Part shown: positions 1 to 7,215 of the stretch, piece by piece
Position numbering within the stretch: the stretch's first letter is position 1
Layout of the letters: each line of letters starts with the position of its first letter
Source: JBDIBB01 sp039812685
Lineage (GTDB): Bacteria; Acidobacteriota; Vicinamibacteria; Vicinamibacterales; JAFNAJ01
Assembly (NCBI GenBank): GCA_039812685.1
Contig: JBDIBB010000128.1
Span: 1 to 10,718, forward strand
Length of the DNA stretch: 10,718 nucleotides
Direction of reading: 5' to 3'
Notes under the pieces: generated by a model
What the model was told of the DNA's origin: nothing
The model's database searches: none
What the model saw: the letters and a program-made list of their open reading frames with translations, nothing else
Program-made: the position numbers and the translations under genes

Positions 1-2073
1 GCCACGCCGCTCGTGCTGCGCGACGCGCACGGCGTCGCCGAACGCATCCAGCAGCAGCGCCAGGGGGCGTACCGCGTCGACGCGAGCCGCAGCGCGCTCT
101 ACATGCCGCGCACGAAGGCGTTCCCGAAGAACACCGAGATCGAGGTGACGATTACGCTGACCACCGACGGCAACCCCGGCCCGCTGGTGGCGCAGGTGAC
201 GCCGTCACCGGCGGCAGTGACCGTGCGGCAGCACCACTCCTTCGTGGAGCTGCCGCCGCTCGGCAGCTACCGGCCCCGCCGGCACGACGTCCGCATCGGC
301 GTGATGGGGACGATGTTCCACGACTACGCGTCGCCCATCACCGAGCCGGTGGAACACCGCGTGATCAGCCGCCACCAGCTCCGCAAGAAGGATCCGGCCG
401 CCGCCCTCTCCGATCCGGTCGAGCCGATCGTCTACTACGTGGACAACGGTGCGCCCGAACCGATTCGCAGCGCGCTGGTCGAGGGCGCCTCCTGGTGGAA
501 CCAGGCGTTCGAGGCGGCCGGCTTCCGCAACGCGTTCATCGTGAAGGTGCTGCCCGAGGACGCCGACCCGATGGACGTGCGCTACAACATGATCCACTGG
601 GTGCACCGCTCGACGCGCGGCTGGTCCTACGGCGGCAGCCTGAGCGACCCGCGGACCGGCCAGATCCTGAAGGGCAACGTGAGCCTCGGCTCGCTGCGCG
701 TGCGCCAGGACTACATGCTGGCGACCGGGCTGGTGGACGTCGCCTCGGCCTCGGGGGGCGGCGATCCGGCCGGGCTCGACGGCTGGTGCGACGCCGGCGG
801 CGGCGGCGACGCCGAGTACCTCGCCGACCTGGATCCGGCGACCGACGCCATGGCGATGTCGCTGGCGCGCATCCGGCAGTTGTCGGCGCACGAAGTGGGC
901 CACACGCTGGGCTTCGCGCACAACTTCGCCGCCAGCACGTACGGCGGGCGCGCGTCGGTGATGGACTACCCGTCGCCGGTCGTGAAGATCACGAACGGGC
1001 GCATCGACCTGTCGGACGCCTACGGCACCGGCATCGGCAGCTACGACAAGTGGGCCGTGCGCTACGCCTACAGCGAGGCGCGCACGCCGGAGGCCGAAGA
1101 GCAGATGCTCGAGACGATCCTCCGTGAGGGGATCGCGGCCGGCCACATCTACATCAGCGACGAGGACGCGCGGCCGGCCGGCGCGGCCCACCCGCTGGCG
1201 AGCCTGTGGGACAGCGGCAGCGACCCCGTGGCGGAACTGCGCCACGCGATGCGGGTGCGGCAGATCGGGCTGACGAACTTCGGGCTCGAGAACGTCCCGG
1301 TGGGCGCGCCGCTGTCGCAGCTCGAGGCGAAGCTCGTGCCGCTCTACCTGCATCACCGTTACCAGCTCCAGGCGGCGGTGAAGACGCTGGGCGGGGTGAA
1401 CTACTCGTTCGCCGTGCGCGCGGCCTCGGGCACCAGCCCCGCGCAGGTGCAGCAGGTGGTGCCGGCCGCACGGCAGCGCGACGCGCTGGCGGCGGTCCTC
1501 GAGACGCTGCGGCCCGAGGCGCTCACGCTGCCCCCGGCGATCGTGTCGTTGATCCCGCCGCGCGCGTCAGGCTTCGGCGGACCGAACACCGAGCTGTTCC
1601 CCGGCCGGACGAGTCCGGTGTTCGATCCGGTGGGCGTGGCGACGCTGGCCGCCGACCTGTCGGTGTCGGCGCTGCTGCAGCCGGAGCGCGCGGCCCGGCT
1701 GATCGACTTCCACGCGCGCGACGCCACGATGCCGTCCTTCCGCGACGTGCTCGACGCGCTGGTGCAGCAGGTGTGGAAGTCGCCGGCTGCCGGCGATGCC
1801 TCGCAGGCGCTGGTCCAGCGCGCCACGCGCGCGACGACGCTGGCGCGCCTGTTCGACCTGATCGCCGACGCCGACGCGTCACCGCTGGTGCGCGCCGAAG
1901 CGGAGTCGGCGGTGAGGGATCTTGGCGCGTGGCTGCGTGAGGCCGGCCGGGACACCGCCGATGCGGCCGCCGCGGCCGATGAGATCGCGCGCTTCCTCGC
2001 GCGGCCCGAGTCGACCTACAAGCGCACCGCGCCGCTGGCCGTGCCCCCGGGCGATCCGATTGGCGGGCGGTAG
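1..2073 (+). CDS. Zinc-dependent metalloprotease, DUF5117/DUF4953 type (5' end outside window)
   Basis: Likely a secreted or periplasmic met-zincin peptidase; its substrate is unknown. The frame is open from base 1, so the Met at base 13 is probably internal and the signal peptide and N-terminal DUF5118-type part lie upstream. The zinc site is at 889-924: HEVGHTLGFAHN, matching HExxHxxGxxH, with three zinc-ligand histidines and the catalytic Glu (892-894). It is followed by a Met-turn, SVMDYPSP, at 955-978. Before it are family-like stretches such as the WxNxAFxxAGF-like segment near 496-534 and the GNVSLGSLRVRQDYM segment near 673-717. A Gly/Asp-rich loop containing one Cys (about 733-855) sits just before the active-site helix. 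The C-terminal third is mostly helical and Ala/Arg-rich. The stop TAG is at 2071-2073. It converges on the pilin operon and shows no functional link to it. Family assignment is confident; the physiological role is not known. Confidence 0.9.
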   Translation, partial: ATPLVLRDAHGVAERIQQQRQGAYRVDASRSALYMPRTKAFPKNTEIEVTITLTTDGNPGPLVAQVTPSPAAVTVRQHHSFVELPPLGSYRPRRHDVRIGVMGTMFHDYASPITEPVEHRVISRHQLRKKDPAAALSDPVEPIVYYVDNGAPEPIRSALVEGASWWNQAFEAAGFRNAFIVKVLPEDADPMDVRYNMIHWVHRSTRGWSYGGSLSDPRTGQILKGNVSLGSLRVRQDYMLATGLVDVASASGGGDPAGLDGWCDAGGGGDAEYLADLDPATDAMAMSLARIRQLSAHEVGHTLGFAHNFAASTYGGRASVMDYPSPVVKITNGRIDLSDAYGTGIGSYDKWAVRYAYSEARTPEAEEQMLETILREGIAAGHIYISDEDARPAGAAHPLASLWDSGSDPVAELRHAMRVRQIGLTNFGLENVPVGAPLSQLEAKLVPLYLHHRYQLQAAVKTLGGVNYSFAVRAASGTSPAQVQQVVPAARQRDALAAVLETLRPEALTLPPAIVSLIPPRASGFGGPNTELFPGRTSPVFDPVGVATLAADLSVSALLQPERAARLIDFHARDATMPSFRDVLDALVQQVWKSPAAGDASQALVQRATRATTLARLFDLIADADASPLVRAEAESAVRDLGAWLREAGRDTADAAAAADEIARFLARPESTYKRTAPLAVPPGDPIGGR

Positions 2074-2124
2074 AGCGACGGGCCGGCCGGCATCGGCCAC
2101 ATCGGCGGCGGAATGACGGAAGTC

Positions 2125-2168
2125 GCGGGCCCGTGGCCGGCCTCGTCCGGGCCGGCCGCGGGCCTCGC
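2125..2168. terminator. Long hairpin between convergent genes, likely bidirectional terminator
   Basis: The arms 2125-2142 and 2150-2168 pair almost completely around a 7-base loop (2143-2149, TCGTCCG). There are 8 G/C pairs next to the loop, one G-T pair (2134/2158), six more pairs, a single-base bulge at 2165, and three closing pairs. It lies in the 112-base gap between the stop codons of the metalloprotease (+) and the PilX-like gene (-), where both transcripts must end. No clear T-tract follows on either strand, so termination may be Rho-assisted, or the hairpin may mainly protect 3' ends. The pairing is seen directly; the function is inferred. Confidence 0.65.
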
Positions 2169-2185
2169 ACGTTCCTGCTGCGTTC

Positions 2186-4762
2186 CTACTGCGTCGGCCG
2201 CAGCAACTGACGGAACGTCAGCGTGTTGACGTCACGGAACATCGGCGTGCGCGGCGGGAGCAGGTTCGGGCTCAGGAACTCCACGTCGAAGTTCGTGCCG
2301 CGATCCGGCGGGGCGTACACGTTCTCGCAGCACTTCCAGGTGCCGACGCCCTGGCGGCTGAAGAAGAGGCTCACCATCGACCCGCGGTAGTTGATCGTCG
2401 ACCCGTTGGACCAGTTCTCCACGAAGCGCATGAAGTTGTGCGCGCCACCGTCGGACCCGAAGTTCGCGGGATCGCCGGCGTTGTTGTTCGGGAACGGGAA
2501 GTTGATGCCCTTGCCCGTGATGACGGCCATGCGATACCAGGTGGTGGCCGCTGGCCTCCCACTGATCGCGTGCGGCGTGTTGAACGATCGGATGTCGTTC
2601 CAGTTGCGCGAGAGCAGCGTGACCGAATCGGCGATGATCGCGGCCGACCGGTGGGCATCGCCGGTCGGACCGAAGCCACCTGACCCGCAACTCTGCGTCG
2701 GCGTGCCGCACGCATTGAAGTTGCCCTGCACGTAGACGGGATTCTCGGAAGCGATGGTCAGCCCCTGCAGGTTCACCGACGGTAGTGAGCCGAGCCCGCC
2801 GTTCACCAGCTTCAGCGCGCGCCGGAAGAACACCGCCCGGTTGGCGCGCGCGACGCCCTTGTTCACGCGGCTGCCATAGACGTTCACGGTGTTGTTGATG
2901 GGGCTGCCGGTCCCCCAGGGTGCCACGCTGTTCGGGGCCACGACGGTGTAGCCGATGCGCGGGATGTTGCCGTAGGTATCGAGCAGACCGTTGGCGTTCA
3001 TGTCCTCGCCGGTGTTCAGCACGCCGTTCGGCGTGCTGACGCTGTCGCTGTTGATGAAGTCCTCCCACCCGTACTCGCCGGTCTCCTGGTTCGCGGCATT
3101 CTTGTTGCCACGCCGATCCGAGAAGTAGACGACGTAGCCGGTGAGGTCCTGCGACCCCGGCCCGCTCGTGCCCAGGGTGCCTTCGATCCACCGGCGGAAG
3201 TTGTTCACGTCGAACTCGAGGTAGTGCATCAGGCCGCCCAGGTACAGCTCGTTCTGCGACGTCGACTCGTTGTCGCGGCGCAGGCCCTCCCTGGCGTCGT
3301 AGAGCACGTTGGGCCAGTAGTCGGTCCCGTTGACCGAGAGGTTGCAGTAGGCGGGACTCAGGCCGCCGCTCGGCGTCACCGGAACGTCCCGGATGCGCTG
3401 CAGGCGCAGGATGGCGTTGGGCTGCGGCTCGGTGTTGCAGGTGCCAATGGTGGCCGTCCAGGTGTTGTTGCCGAGATTGCGGCCAGAAATCCCCAGCTGC
3501 AGGATCTCGTTGGTGACGTCGGTCCAGACGCCAGCCGAGCTCTGGCGGTTGATCAGGATGAAGCCCCCGATCAGCGGCGTGCCGGATGCGGATCGATAGC
3601 CTTCCTTGGCCTGGCCGTTGGACGTGGCCAGCGGGTATCCGGCGACCGATGCCGCCTCGAGCGAGACGGGCGAGCCAACGACACCGGGCAGAGAGGTGAG
3701 CTCGGCCGCCGTGTCCGACAGCAGGATGCGCAGCGTCGCCATGTTGAAGAACCGCTGCGCGGCGAGGGGCGCTGGCTCCGCGATGCCCGCCGGCGGCCGG
3801 CGGATGAGGTCGATCGGCGTCGCGCCGTCGCTCACCAGCGGCAGGTCGAGCCGCCGCGCGCCCATGTCGCCATTGCGCAGGTAGGTGTTGTAGGCGAGCA
3901 CCGTGTTGGTCCAGGTCGGGTTGTCAGCCGACCCAAGCATGCCGACCAGGCTGCCTTCGTTCGCCGCGAGGTTCCGGCACGACCCGTTGGCTGGTGTGGG
4001 CGCGGACGGACAGCCTGGCGCCTTGGCGATGCGGACGGGGCCCGAGTAACTGGCGGCCGACCTGCCGTTGGCGAAGTGCGTGCGGACCAGGTCGCCCACG
4101 ACGGTGATCTTGTCGGCGATGGTCAGCGTGGCGCCACTCGCCGAGGCGAGGAACAGATTGCTGTTGGTGTGCACCCGGCCGCCGAAGCTGAAGTCGTCGC
4201 CCGCGTGGAACGACAGGTCGTTCTCCGAGAAGAGCCCGAACTGGAACACCGGGACCGCGATCGTCTGCATCTGCCGTCGCATGCGGACCTCGGCGAAGCG
4301 CGCCGCGACGCCTTCGGTCCGGGCCGTGACGGTGATGTCGTACGGCGTGATCAGCCCGACCAGGCCTTGATAAGGGCCGTTGGTGATGGGGGTGCCGTTG
4401 GGATCGATCGGCGAGGGTGGCTGCCCGTTCTCTTCTCCCTGCCAGGTGATGATGTAGCCCGGGCCACCGTCCGGCGACAGGTACTGGAAGCCGGGCAGGG
4501 CTGGCGGCGTTCCCTCCAGCCCGTTGAGCTGTGCGACGGTCGGGCTGTAGTTGCCCGCCGTGAAGACCGCGCCGAGGTCGGCCGTGAGCTTCTCGAGCCC
4601 GGCGTGGGCCGCGGCGTAGGCCTGGGTCTGGTCGCGATTGGCTCCGCTCGACTGCTGGTCGGATGACACGAGGGCGAAGAAGCCCAGGAGCATGGCCGAC
4701 ATCAGCATCATGACGAGCATCACCGACAGCAGCGCCATGCCGGATTCGTGCGTGCGACGCAT
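2186..4762 (-). CDS. Giant PilX-like minor prepilin
   Basis: This 858-residue protein has a PilX_N-type start: a short basic leader (RRTHESG), then a hydrophobic helix at about residues 9-32 beginning after Gly8, then the polar stretch AYAAAHAGLEKL typical of PilX-like pilins. Position +5 after the putative cleavage site is Ser rather than Glu, as in several PilX proteins. Typical PilX is around 200 residues; here the extra ~650 residues form an extracellular region. Visible motifs include a FHAGDDFSFGGRVHTN segment (residues 185-200), a DMNANGLLD calcium-type loop (587-595), Cys-bearing loops (685/692 and the CC at 811-812), and an ordered C-terminus with NYRGSMVSLFFSRQ (791-804) and LLPPRTPMFRDVNTL (834-848). 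It is the last gene of the operon. Its start lies 10 bases after the PilW-like stop with a good ribosome site. The C-terminal half is reminiscent of large pseudopilins such as cyanobacterial HpsA, but this is from memory and uncertain. Minor-pilin class is confident; the function of the large domain is unknown. Confidence 0.82.
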   Translation of the reverse strand: MRRTHESGMALLSVMLVMMLMSAMLLGFFALVSSDQQSSGANRDQTQAYAAAHAGLEKLTADLGAVFTAGNYSPTVAQLNGLEGTPPALPGFQYLSPDGGPGYIITWQGEENGQPPSPIDPNGTPITNGPYQGLVGLITPYDITVTARTEGVAARFAEVRMRRQMQTIAVPVFQFGLFSENDLSFHAGDDFSFGGRVHTNSNLFLASASGATLTIADKITVVGDLVRTHFANGRSAASYSGPVRIAKAPGCPSAPTPANGSCRNLAANEGSLVGMLGSADNPTWTNTVLAYNTYLRNGDMGARRLDLPLVSDGATPIDLIRRPPAGIAEPAPLAAQRFFNMATLRILLSDTAAELTSLPGVVGSPVSLEAASVAGYPLATSNGQAKEGYRSASGTPLIGGFILINRQSSAGVWTDVTNEILQLGISGRNLGNNTWTATIGTCNTEPQPNAILRLQRIRDVPVTPSGGLSPAYCNLSVNGTDYWPNVLYDAREGLRRDNESTSQNELYLGGLMHYLEFDVNNFRRWIEGTLGTSGPGSQDLTGYVVYFSDRRGNKNAANQETGEYGWEDFINSDSVSTPNGVLNTGEDMNANGLLDTYGNIPRIGYTVVAPNSVAPWGTGSPINNTVNVYGSRVNKGVARANRAVFFRRALKLVNGGLGSLPSVNLQGLTIASENPVYVQGNFNACGTPTQSCGSGGFGPTGDAHRSAAIIADSVTLLSRNWNDIRSFNTPHAISGRPAATTWYRMAVITGKGINFPFPNNNAGDPANFGSDGGAHNFMRFVENWSNGSTINYRGSMVSLFFSRQGVGTWKCCENVYAPPDRGTNFDVEFLSPNLLPPRTPMFRDVNTLTFRQLLRPTQ
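2978..3007 (-). other. Calcium-type loop coding segment in the PilX-like protein
   Basis: Residues 586-595 read EDMNANGLLD, matching the DxNxNGxxD pattern of EF-hand-like and dockerin-type calcium loops. It is preceded by NGVLNTG and lies in an Asp/Asn/Gly-rich stretch. Calcium binding is inferred from the pattern only; a partner helix on both sides is not obvious. Confidence 0.5.
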
Positions 4763-4768
4763 GGTGGT

Positions 4769-4774
4769 TCCCCT
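4769..4774 (-). promoter_or_regulatory. Ribosome binding site of the PilX-like gene
   Basis: On the minus strand AGGGGA lies 6 bases before the ATG at 4762 and overlaps the TAG stop of the PilW-like gene (4773-4775). This favours the ATG at 4762 over the in-frame Met at residue 9 and suggests coupled translation. Confidence 0.7.
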
Positions 4775-5933
4775 ACCGGTAACGGTCCACGAGCGCCAGG
4801 CTGCGAAGGCTCACCTGGGTGGTCAGCGAGTTGCGGAAGAAGTCACCCGTGGGCGTGAAGCGACGGCCCGACCGCCCGCCGAGGAAGACGTTGATCTTGC
4901 GGATCTGCGCGAGCATGCAGGGATTGGGCGCGCACGCGCCCGTACCGCCGAGGTCGGCCGCCTCCATCCGCACGTTGGCCGGGTTCACGACGCCGTCAAT
5001 CAGGTCGTAGGTGAATTGCAGGTTCTCGATATCGAACGCCACCGTTCGCGCGCGCTGGTTGGGTGGCGCCAGCGGATCGCCCCAGTTCAGCCTCCGCATG
5101 AGCCTCGGCTCGCCGGGCGTGATGGTGTTGTCCAGGTAGTAGGTCATCATCCGGATGCGCGTGGCCTCGGTCGCCGTTCCGCCGACCGGCGCAGCCGCGG
5201 CGAGCACGTCCAGCGTGCCGGTCACACCCGACGCGCCGAACTGGTTGAGGTTCATCGGGTCGCCGGACGCGAACGTGATCGTCTGGGCGCCGTCGACCGA
5301 CGTCACCTCGAGCAGCGCGCTGTGATCGCCCTTGGTGAGCATGATCAGGTCGCCCGGCCGGATGTCGTCGGGGCCCCCGTTGCTGATGTCGACGCCACGG
5401 GGGTCGATCAGCGGCAGCGTGCCGGTGGGATCGGGCCCAGGCAGCGCAATCGTGATCTTGCGCTGCGCCACGTTGATCCCCGACGCGCCCGTGGCGAGCG
5501 GCACGTGGTCGAACGTCGTGTCGCCGGCAATCGTGGTGACGATGTCGGTGGCCGCGCCGTTGATGACCGGCCCGCATCCGGGACCGACGGTCACCGCACG
5601 AATCTCGGTTGTGCCAGCGGGCCAGATCGCACACGGGCTGCTCGGCGGCGCGGGCCGGTTGATCGGCGTGAAGCTGCCGCCGGCGGCCACCTGGACCAGC
5701 CGGCCGGTGGGCAGGCCCTGCCCCACCTGGATGAAGTCACGGACGATCAGGTCCGCGCCGACACGCAGGTTGTTGCTCAGGCCCGAGACCTCGCGAGCGC
5801 TCTCGTTGGCACGATAGGCATCGGAGAGCGCCGCCAGCGTCGCGCCCATGATGAGGCCGAGCACGGCCACCGAGACGAGCAGTTCGACCAGCGTGAACCC
5901 GCGCTGGTCCCGCCGGGGGGATCGCGATTCCAT
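4773..5933 (-). CDS. PilW-like type IV minor prepilin
   Basis: This 386-residue protein begins MESRSPRRDQRGFTLVELL, a class III prepilin signal: basic leader, cleavage expected between Gly12 and Phe13, Glu at +5 of the mature protein, and a hydrophobic helix to about residue 32. Length and the long beta-rich globular part fit PilW, a minor pilin that helps nucleate the pilus with PilV, PilX and a FimT/FimU pilin. Two Cys pairs are possible (Cys in SSPC and GPGC near residues 83-105, and CAPNPC near 340), which could form disulfides outside the cell. The frame stays open to 6269, but the ATG at 5933 is chosen because it has a ribosome site, is followed at once by the prepilin signal, and begins 8 bases after the previous stop. 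The gene is third in the operon. Whether it serves a type IV pilus or a type II-like secretion pseudopilus cannot be decided here. Confidence 0.85.
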   Translation of the reverse strand: MESRSPRRDQRGFTLVELLVSVAVLGLIMGATLAALSDAYRANESAREVSGLSNNLRVGADLIVRDFIQVGQGLPTGRLVQVAAGGSFTPINRPAPPSSPCAIWPAGTTEIRAVTVGPGCGPVINGAATDIVTTIAGDTTFDHVPLATGASGINVAQRKITIALPGPDPTGTLPLIDPRGVDISNGGPDDIRPGDLIMLTKGDHSALLEVTSVDGAQTITFASGDPMNLNQFGASGVTGTLDVLAAAAPVGGTATEATRIRMMTYYLDNTITPGEPRLMRRLNWGDPLAPPNQRARTVAFDIENLQFTYDLIDGVVNPANVRMEAADLGGTGACAPNPCMLAQIRKINVFLGGRSGRRFTPTGDFFRNSLTTQVSLRSLALVDRYR

Positions 5934-5936
5934 CTG

Positions 5937-5943
5937 CTCCCTC
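5937..5943 (-). promoter_or_regulatory. Ribosome binding site of the PilW-like gene
   Basis: On the minus strand GAGGGAG lies just before the ATG at 5933 and overlaps the TGA stop of the PilV-like gene (5942-5944). This decides the PilW-like start and suggests translational coupling. Confidence 0.7.
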
Positions 5944-6520
5944 ACGAAAACGCCGATACGTACGTACGCAGCGTGTAGGTGCGCCGGATCGATCCGACCT
6001 GATACGTGATGGTCACCACCACTTCCCGCAGGTCCGGATTCACAGGCACCAGCTCGTGGATCTCGACCTGGCGTTGGAAGGTGCTGAGCGGGAAGAGCAG
6101 GTCGTCGGGGGTGCCGAGCACACCGTCCGGGCCCGGCTCCCGTCGCTCCTCCAGTCGGTTCTCGCCCGCGTCGCCGGTGTTCACCAGGCCGTCGTTGCCG
6201 GCGACGTTGAGCGGCTGGGCCCCGTCGAGGAAGCGGCCGCCACCCGAGACGTTCCGGATCTCGTTCCACGTGATGGTGCGCGTGTCGCGCGCCGTGTGCA
6301 CGCTCTCCACCGCTTCCCGTGCCTTCTCGCGGGCGATGAGGTTGGCCGAGGACGTCGACAGGTGCGCAAGCCCCACGTAGAACGCCTGGGCCAGGCCGAG
6401 CAGCCCTACCGTCAACACGAACAGCGCGACGATCGTCTCGATCAGCGTGAAGCCGGCGTCGTCGGATGTGCCCATCGCGTGGGTGGCGCCGGACGGACGA
6501 AGCCAGTGAAGCCGTCTCAT
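5942..6520 (-). CDS. PilV/GspI-like minor prepilin
   Basis: A 192-residue minor pilin. The N-terminus has a basic leader of 23 residues ending DDAG, then FTLIETIVALFVLTVGLLGL: cleavage is expected between Gly23 and Phe24, with Glu at +5 and a hydrophobic helix to about residue 45. This FTLIE(T/V)...LLGLA form is typical of PilV and GspI. The globular part contains an acidic loop PGPDGVLGTPDD, similar in style to calcium-type loops. Three Met starts are possible: 6550 would overlap the upstream stop, 6475 would leave a very short leader, and 6520 has GGAG seven bases upstream and is preferred. It follows the GspH/FimT-like gene by 17 bases and precedes the PilW-like gene by 8. Assignment to the prepilin class is firm; the PilV name rests on size, helix type and gene order. 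Confidence 0.85.
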   Translation of the reverse strand: MRRLHWLRPSGATHAMGTSDDAGFTLIETIVALFVLTVGLLGLAQAFYVGLAHLSTSSANLIAREKAREAVESVHTARDTRTITWNEIRNVSGGGRFLDGAQPLNVAGNDGLVNTGDAGENRLEERREPGPDGVLGTPDDLLFPLSTFQRQVEIHELVPVNPDLREVVVTITYQVGSIRRTYTLRTYVSAFS

Positions 6521-6527
6521 GAGCGTG

Positions 6528-6531
6528 CTCC
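6528..6531 (-). promoter_or_regulatory. Ribosome binding site deciding the PilV-like start
   Basis: On the minus strand GGAG is placed 7 bases before the ATG at 6520, between the stop of the GspH/FimT-like gene (6538-6540) and this ATG. The longer start at 6550 would lie inside the preceding gene. Confidence 0.65.
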
Positions 6532-6537
6532 GCGAAG

Positions 6538-7107
6538 TCACCGCACCCATGCGCTGCCGTCCCAGCGCCAGTTCCGGATCAGCGCCGTCGGACCGAACAC
6601 CGTCACCGCCGCGGCCGACTGGGGCTCCTGTGCCCTTCCCAGGAAGACCGAGGCATTTGCCTCGTCGCCGTTCTCATCGACGAACGTGCCCTCGCTGGTG
6701 AACTGCACGGTGGTGGCGCCGTTGAGTTCGATCGCACCGCCGCGCCCGAAGCCGTCCGGCGTGTCGGGCTGGCCGGGGAACAACAGGAACTGGAAGCCGC
6801 CCTCGAGCGTGGTGCTGCCGAGGGGGACGAGGGCGCCGTCCAGCTCGACCCGGACCACATCGACCGTGCGCGGTGGCGTGAAGGTGATGCGGATGGCCCG
6901 GCGCTGGCTGAGCGCCTGTTCCCGGGCCGTCCGGAGCGCCGACTCGACCTGCGAGGCCGCACCCGCACTGCGGGCGGCGGTGAGCGCCGTAGGCATGACG
7001 AGCACGGAGATCGCGGTGATGACGGCGATCATCGCCACCACCACGACGAGTTCGATCAGCGAGTAGCCTTGCTGGGCGGATTGGCGGACTGAGGCTCGGA
7101 CACGCAT
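6538..7107 (-). CDS. GspH/FimT-like prepilin, first gene of the minor-pilin operon
   Basis: A 189-residue protein with a class III prepilin signal: leader MRVRASVRQSAQQG, cleavage expected between Gly14 and Tyr15, then YSLIELVVVVAMIAVI with Glu at +5. The conserved AARSAGAASQVESALRTAREQALSQRRAIRITF segment (read in short pieces: ARTAREQAL-like helix, then RRAIRITF) is typical of the GspH/FimT/FimU family, whose members act early in pilus or pseudopilus assembly. The end, RNWRWDGSAWVR, is a common style of FimT-like C-terminus. The frame continues open upstream through the symporter gene, but the ATG at 7107 is the only start giving a proper prepilin leader. Its Shine-Dalgarno is weak (GGGG at 7112-7115). 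It opens the operon and is preceded by a 284-base leader with a possible sigma-54 promoter. Confidence 0.85.
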   Translation of the reverse strand: MRVRASVRQSAQQGYSLIELVVVVAMIAVITAISVLVMPTALTAARSAGAASQVESALRTAREQALSQRRAIRITFTPPRTVDVVRVELDGALVPLGSTTLEGGFQFLLFPGQPDTPDGFGRGGAIELNGATTVQFTSEGTFVDENGDEANASVFLGRAQEPQSAAAVTVFGPTALIRNWRWDGSAWVR

Positions 7108-7122
7108 CGTGCCCCGTGTCCG

Positions 7123-7138
7123 TGCAAGGGGCGATCCC
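7123..7138 (-). promoter_or_regulatory. Candidate sigma-54 (-24/-12) promoter of the pilin operon
   Basis: The minus strand reads GGGATCGCCCCTTGCA. It has GG (7137-7136) and GC (7125-7124) separated by exactly 10 bases, a CG at the expected place after the -24 GG, and TTGCA at -12. Three consensus positions around -24 do not match. Pilin genes in several phyla are controlled by RpoN with PilR-type activators, so the location is sensible. Against it, the predicted transcript would begin about 5 bases before the ATG at 7107, leaving almost no leader. Confidence 0.35.
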
Positions 7139-7215
7139 ACTCGGAGATCAGGCTTCAACCCATTGCGTGTCAGATACTTCCGGGGAACGGCCGCGCCCTG
7201 GACGGCCGCGCCGCA

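Noticed and set aside
205..1356. Long open frame on the minus strand opposite the metalloprotease
   Set aside because: It is Arg/His/Val-rich with no recognisable domain and mirrors the codon bias of a clear zinc protease on the other strand.
2170..2191. Tandem pair of 11-base units CGTTCCTGCTG/CGTTCCTACTG at the PilX stop
   Set aside because: Only two copies with one mismatch, and no sign of a wider repeat array.
3224..4666. 480-codon open frame on the plus strand opposite the PilX-like gene
   Set aside because: Arg/Gly/Asp-rich low-complexity translation with no domain; a product of GC-rich third positions opposite a well-supported gene.
4638..5978. 446-codon open frame on the plus strand across two pilin genes
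   Set aside because: It spans the boundary of two supported genes on the opposite strand and has the same biased composition with no domain.
5934..6269. N-terminal extension of the PilW-like gene
   Set aside because: It lies inside the PilV-like gene in another frame and would bury the prepilin signal behind 112 residues.
7187..7212. Two ACGGCCGCGCC copies 15 bases apart as an operator
   Set aside because: GC-only words of this sort are expected by chance in this composition; listed within the leader description but not claimed as a site.
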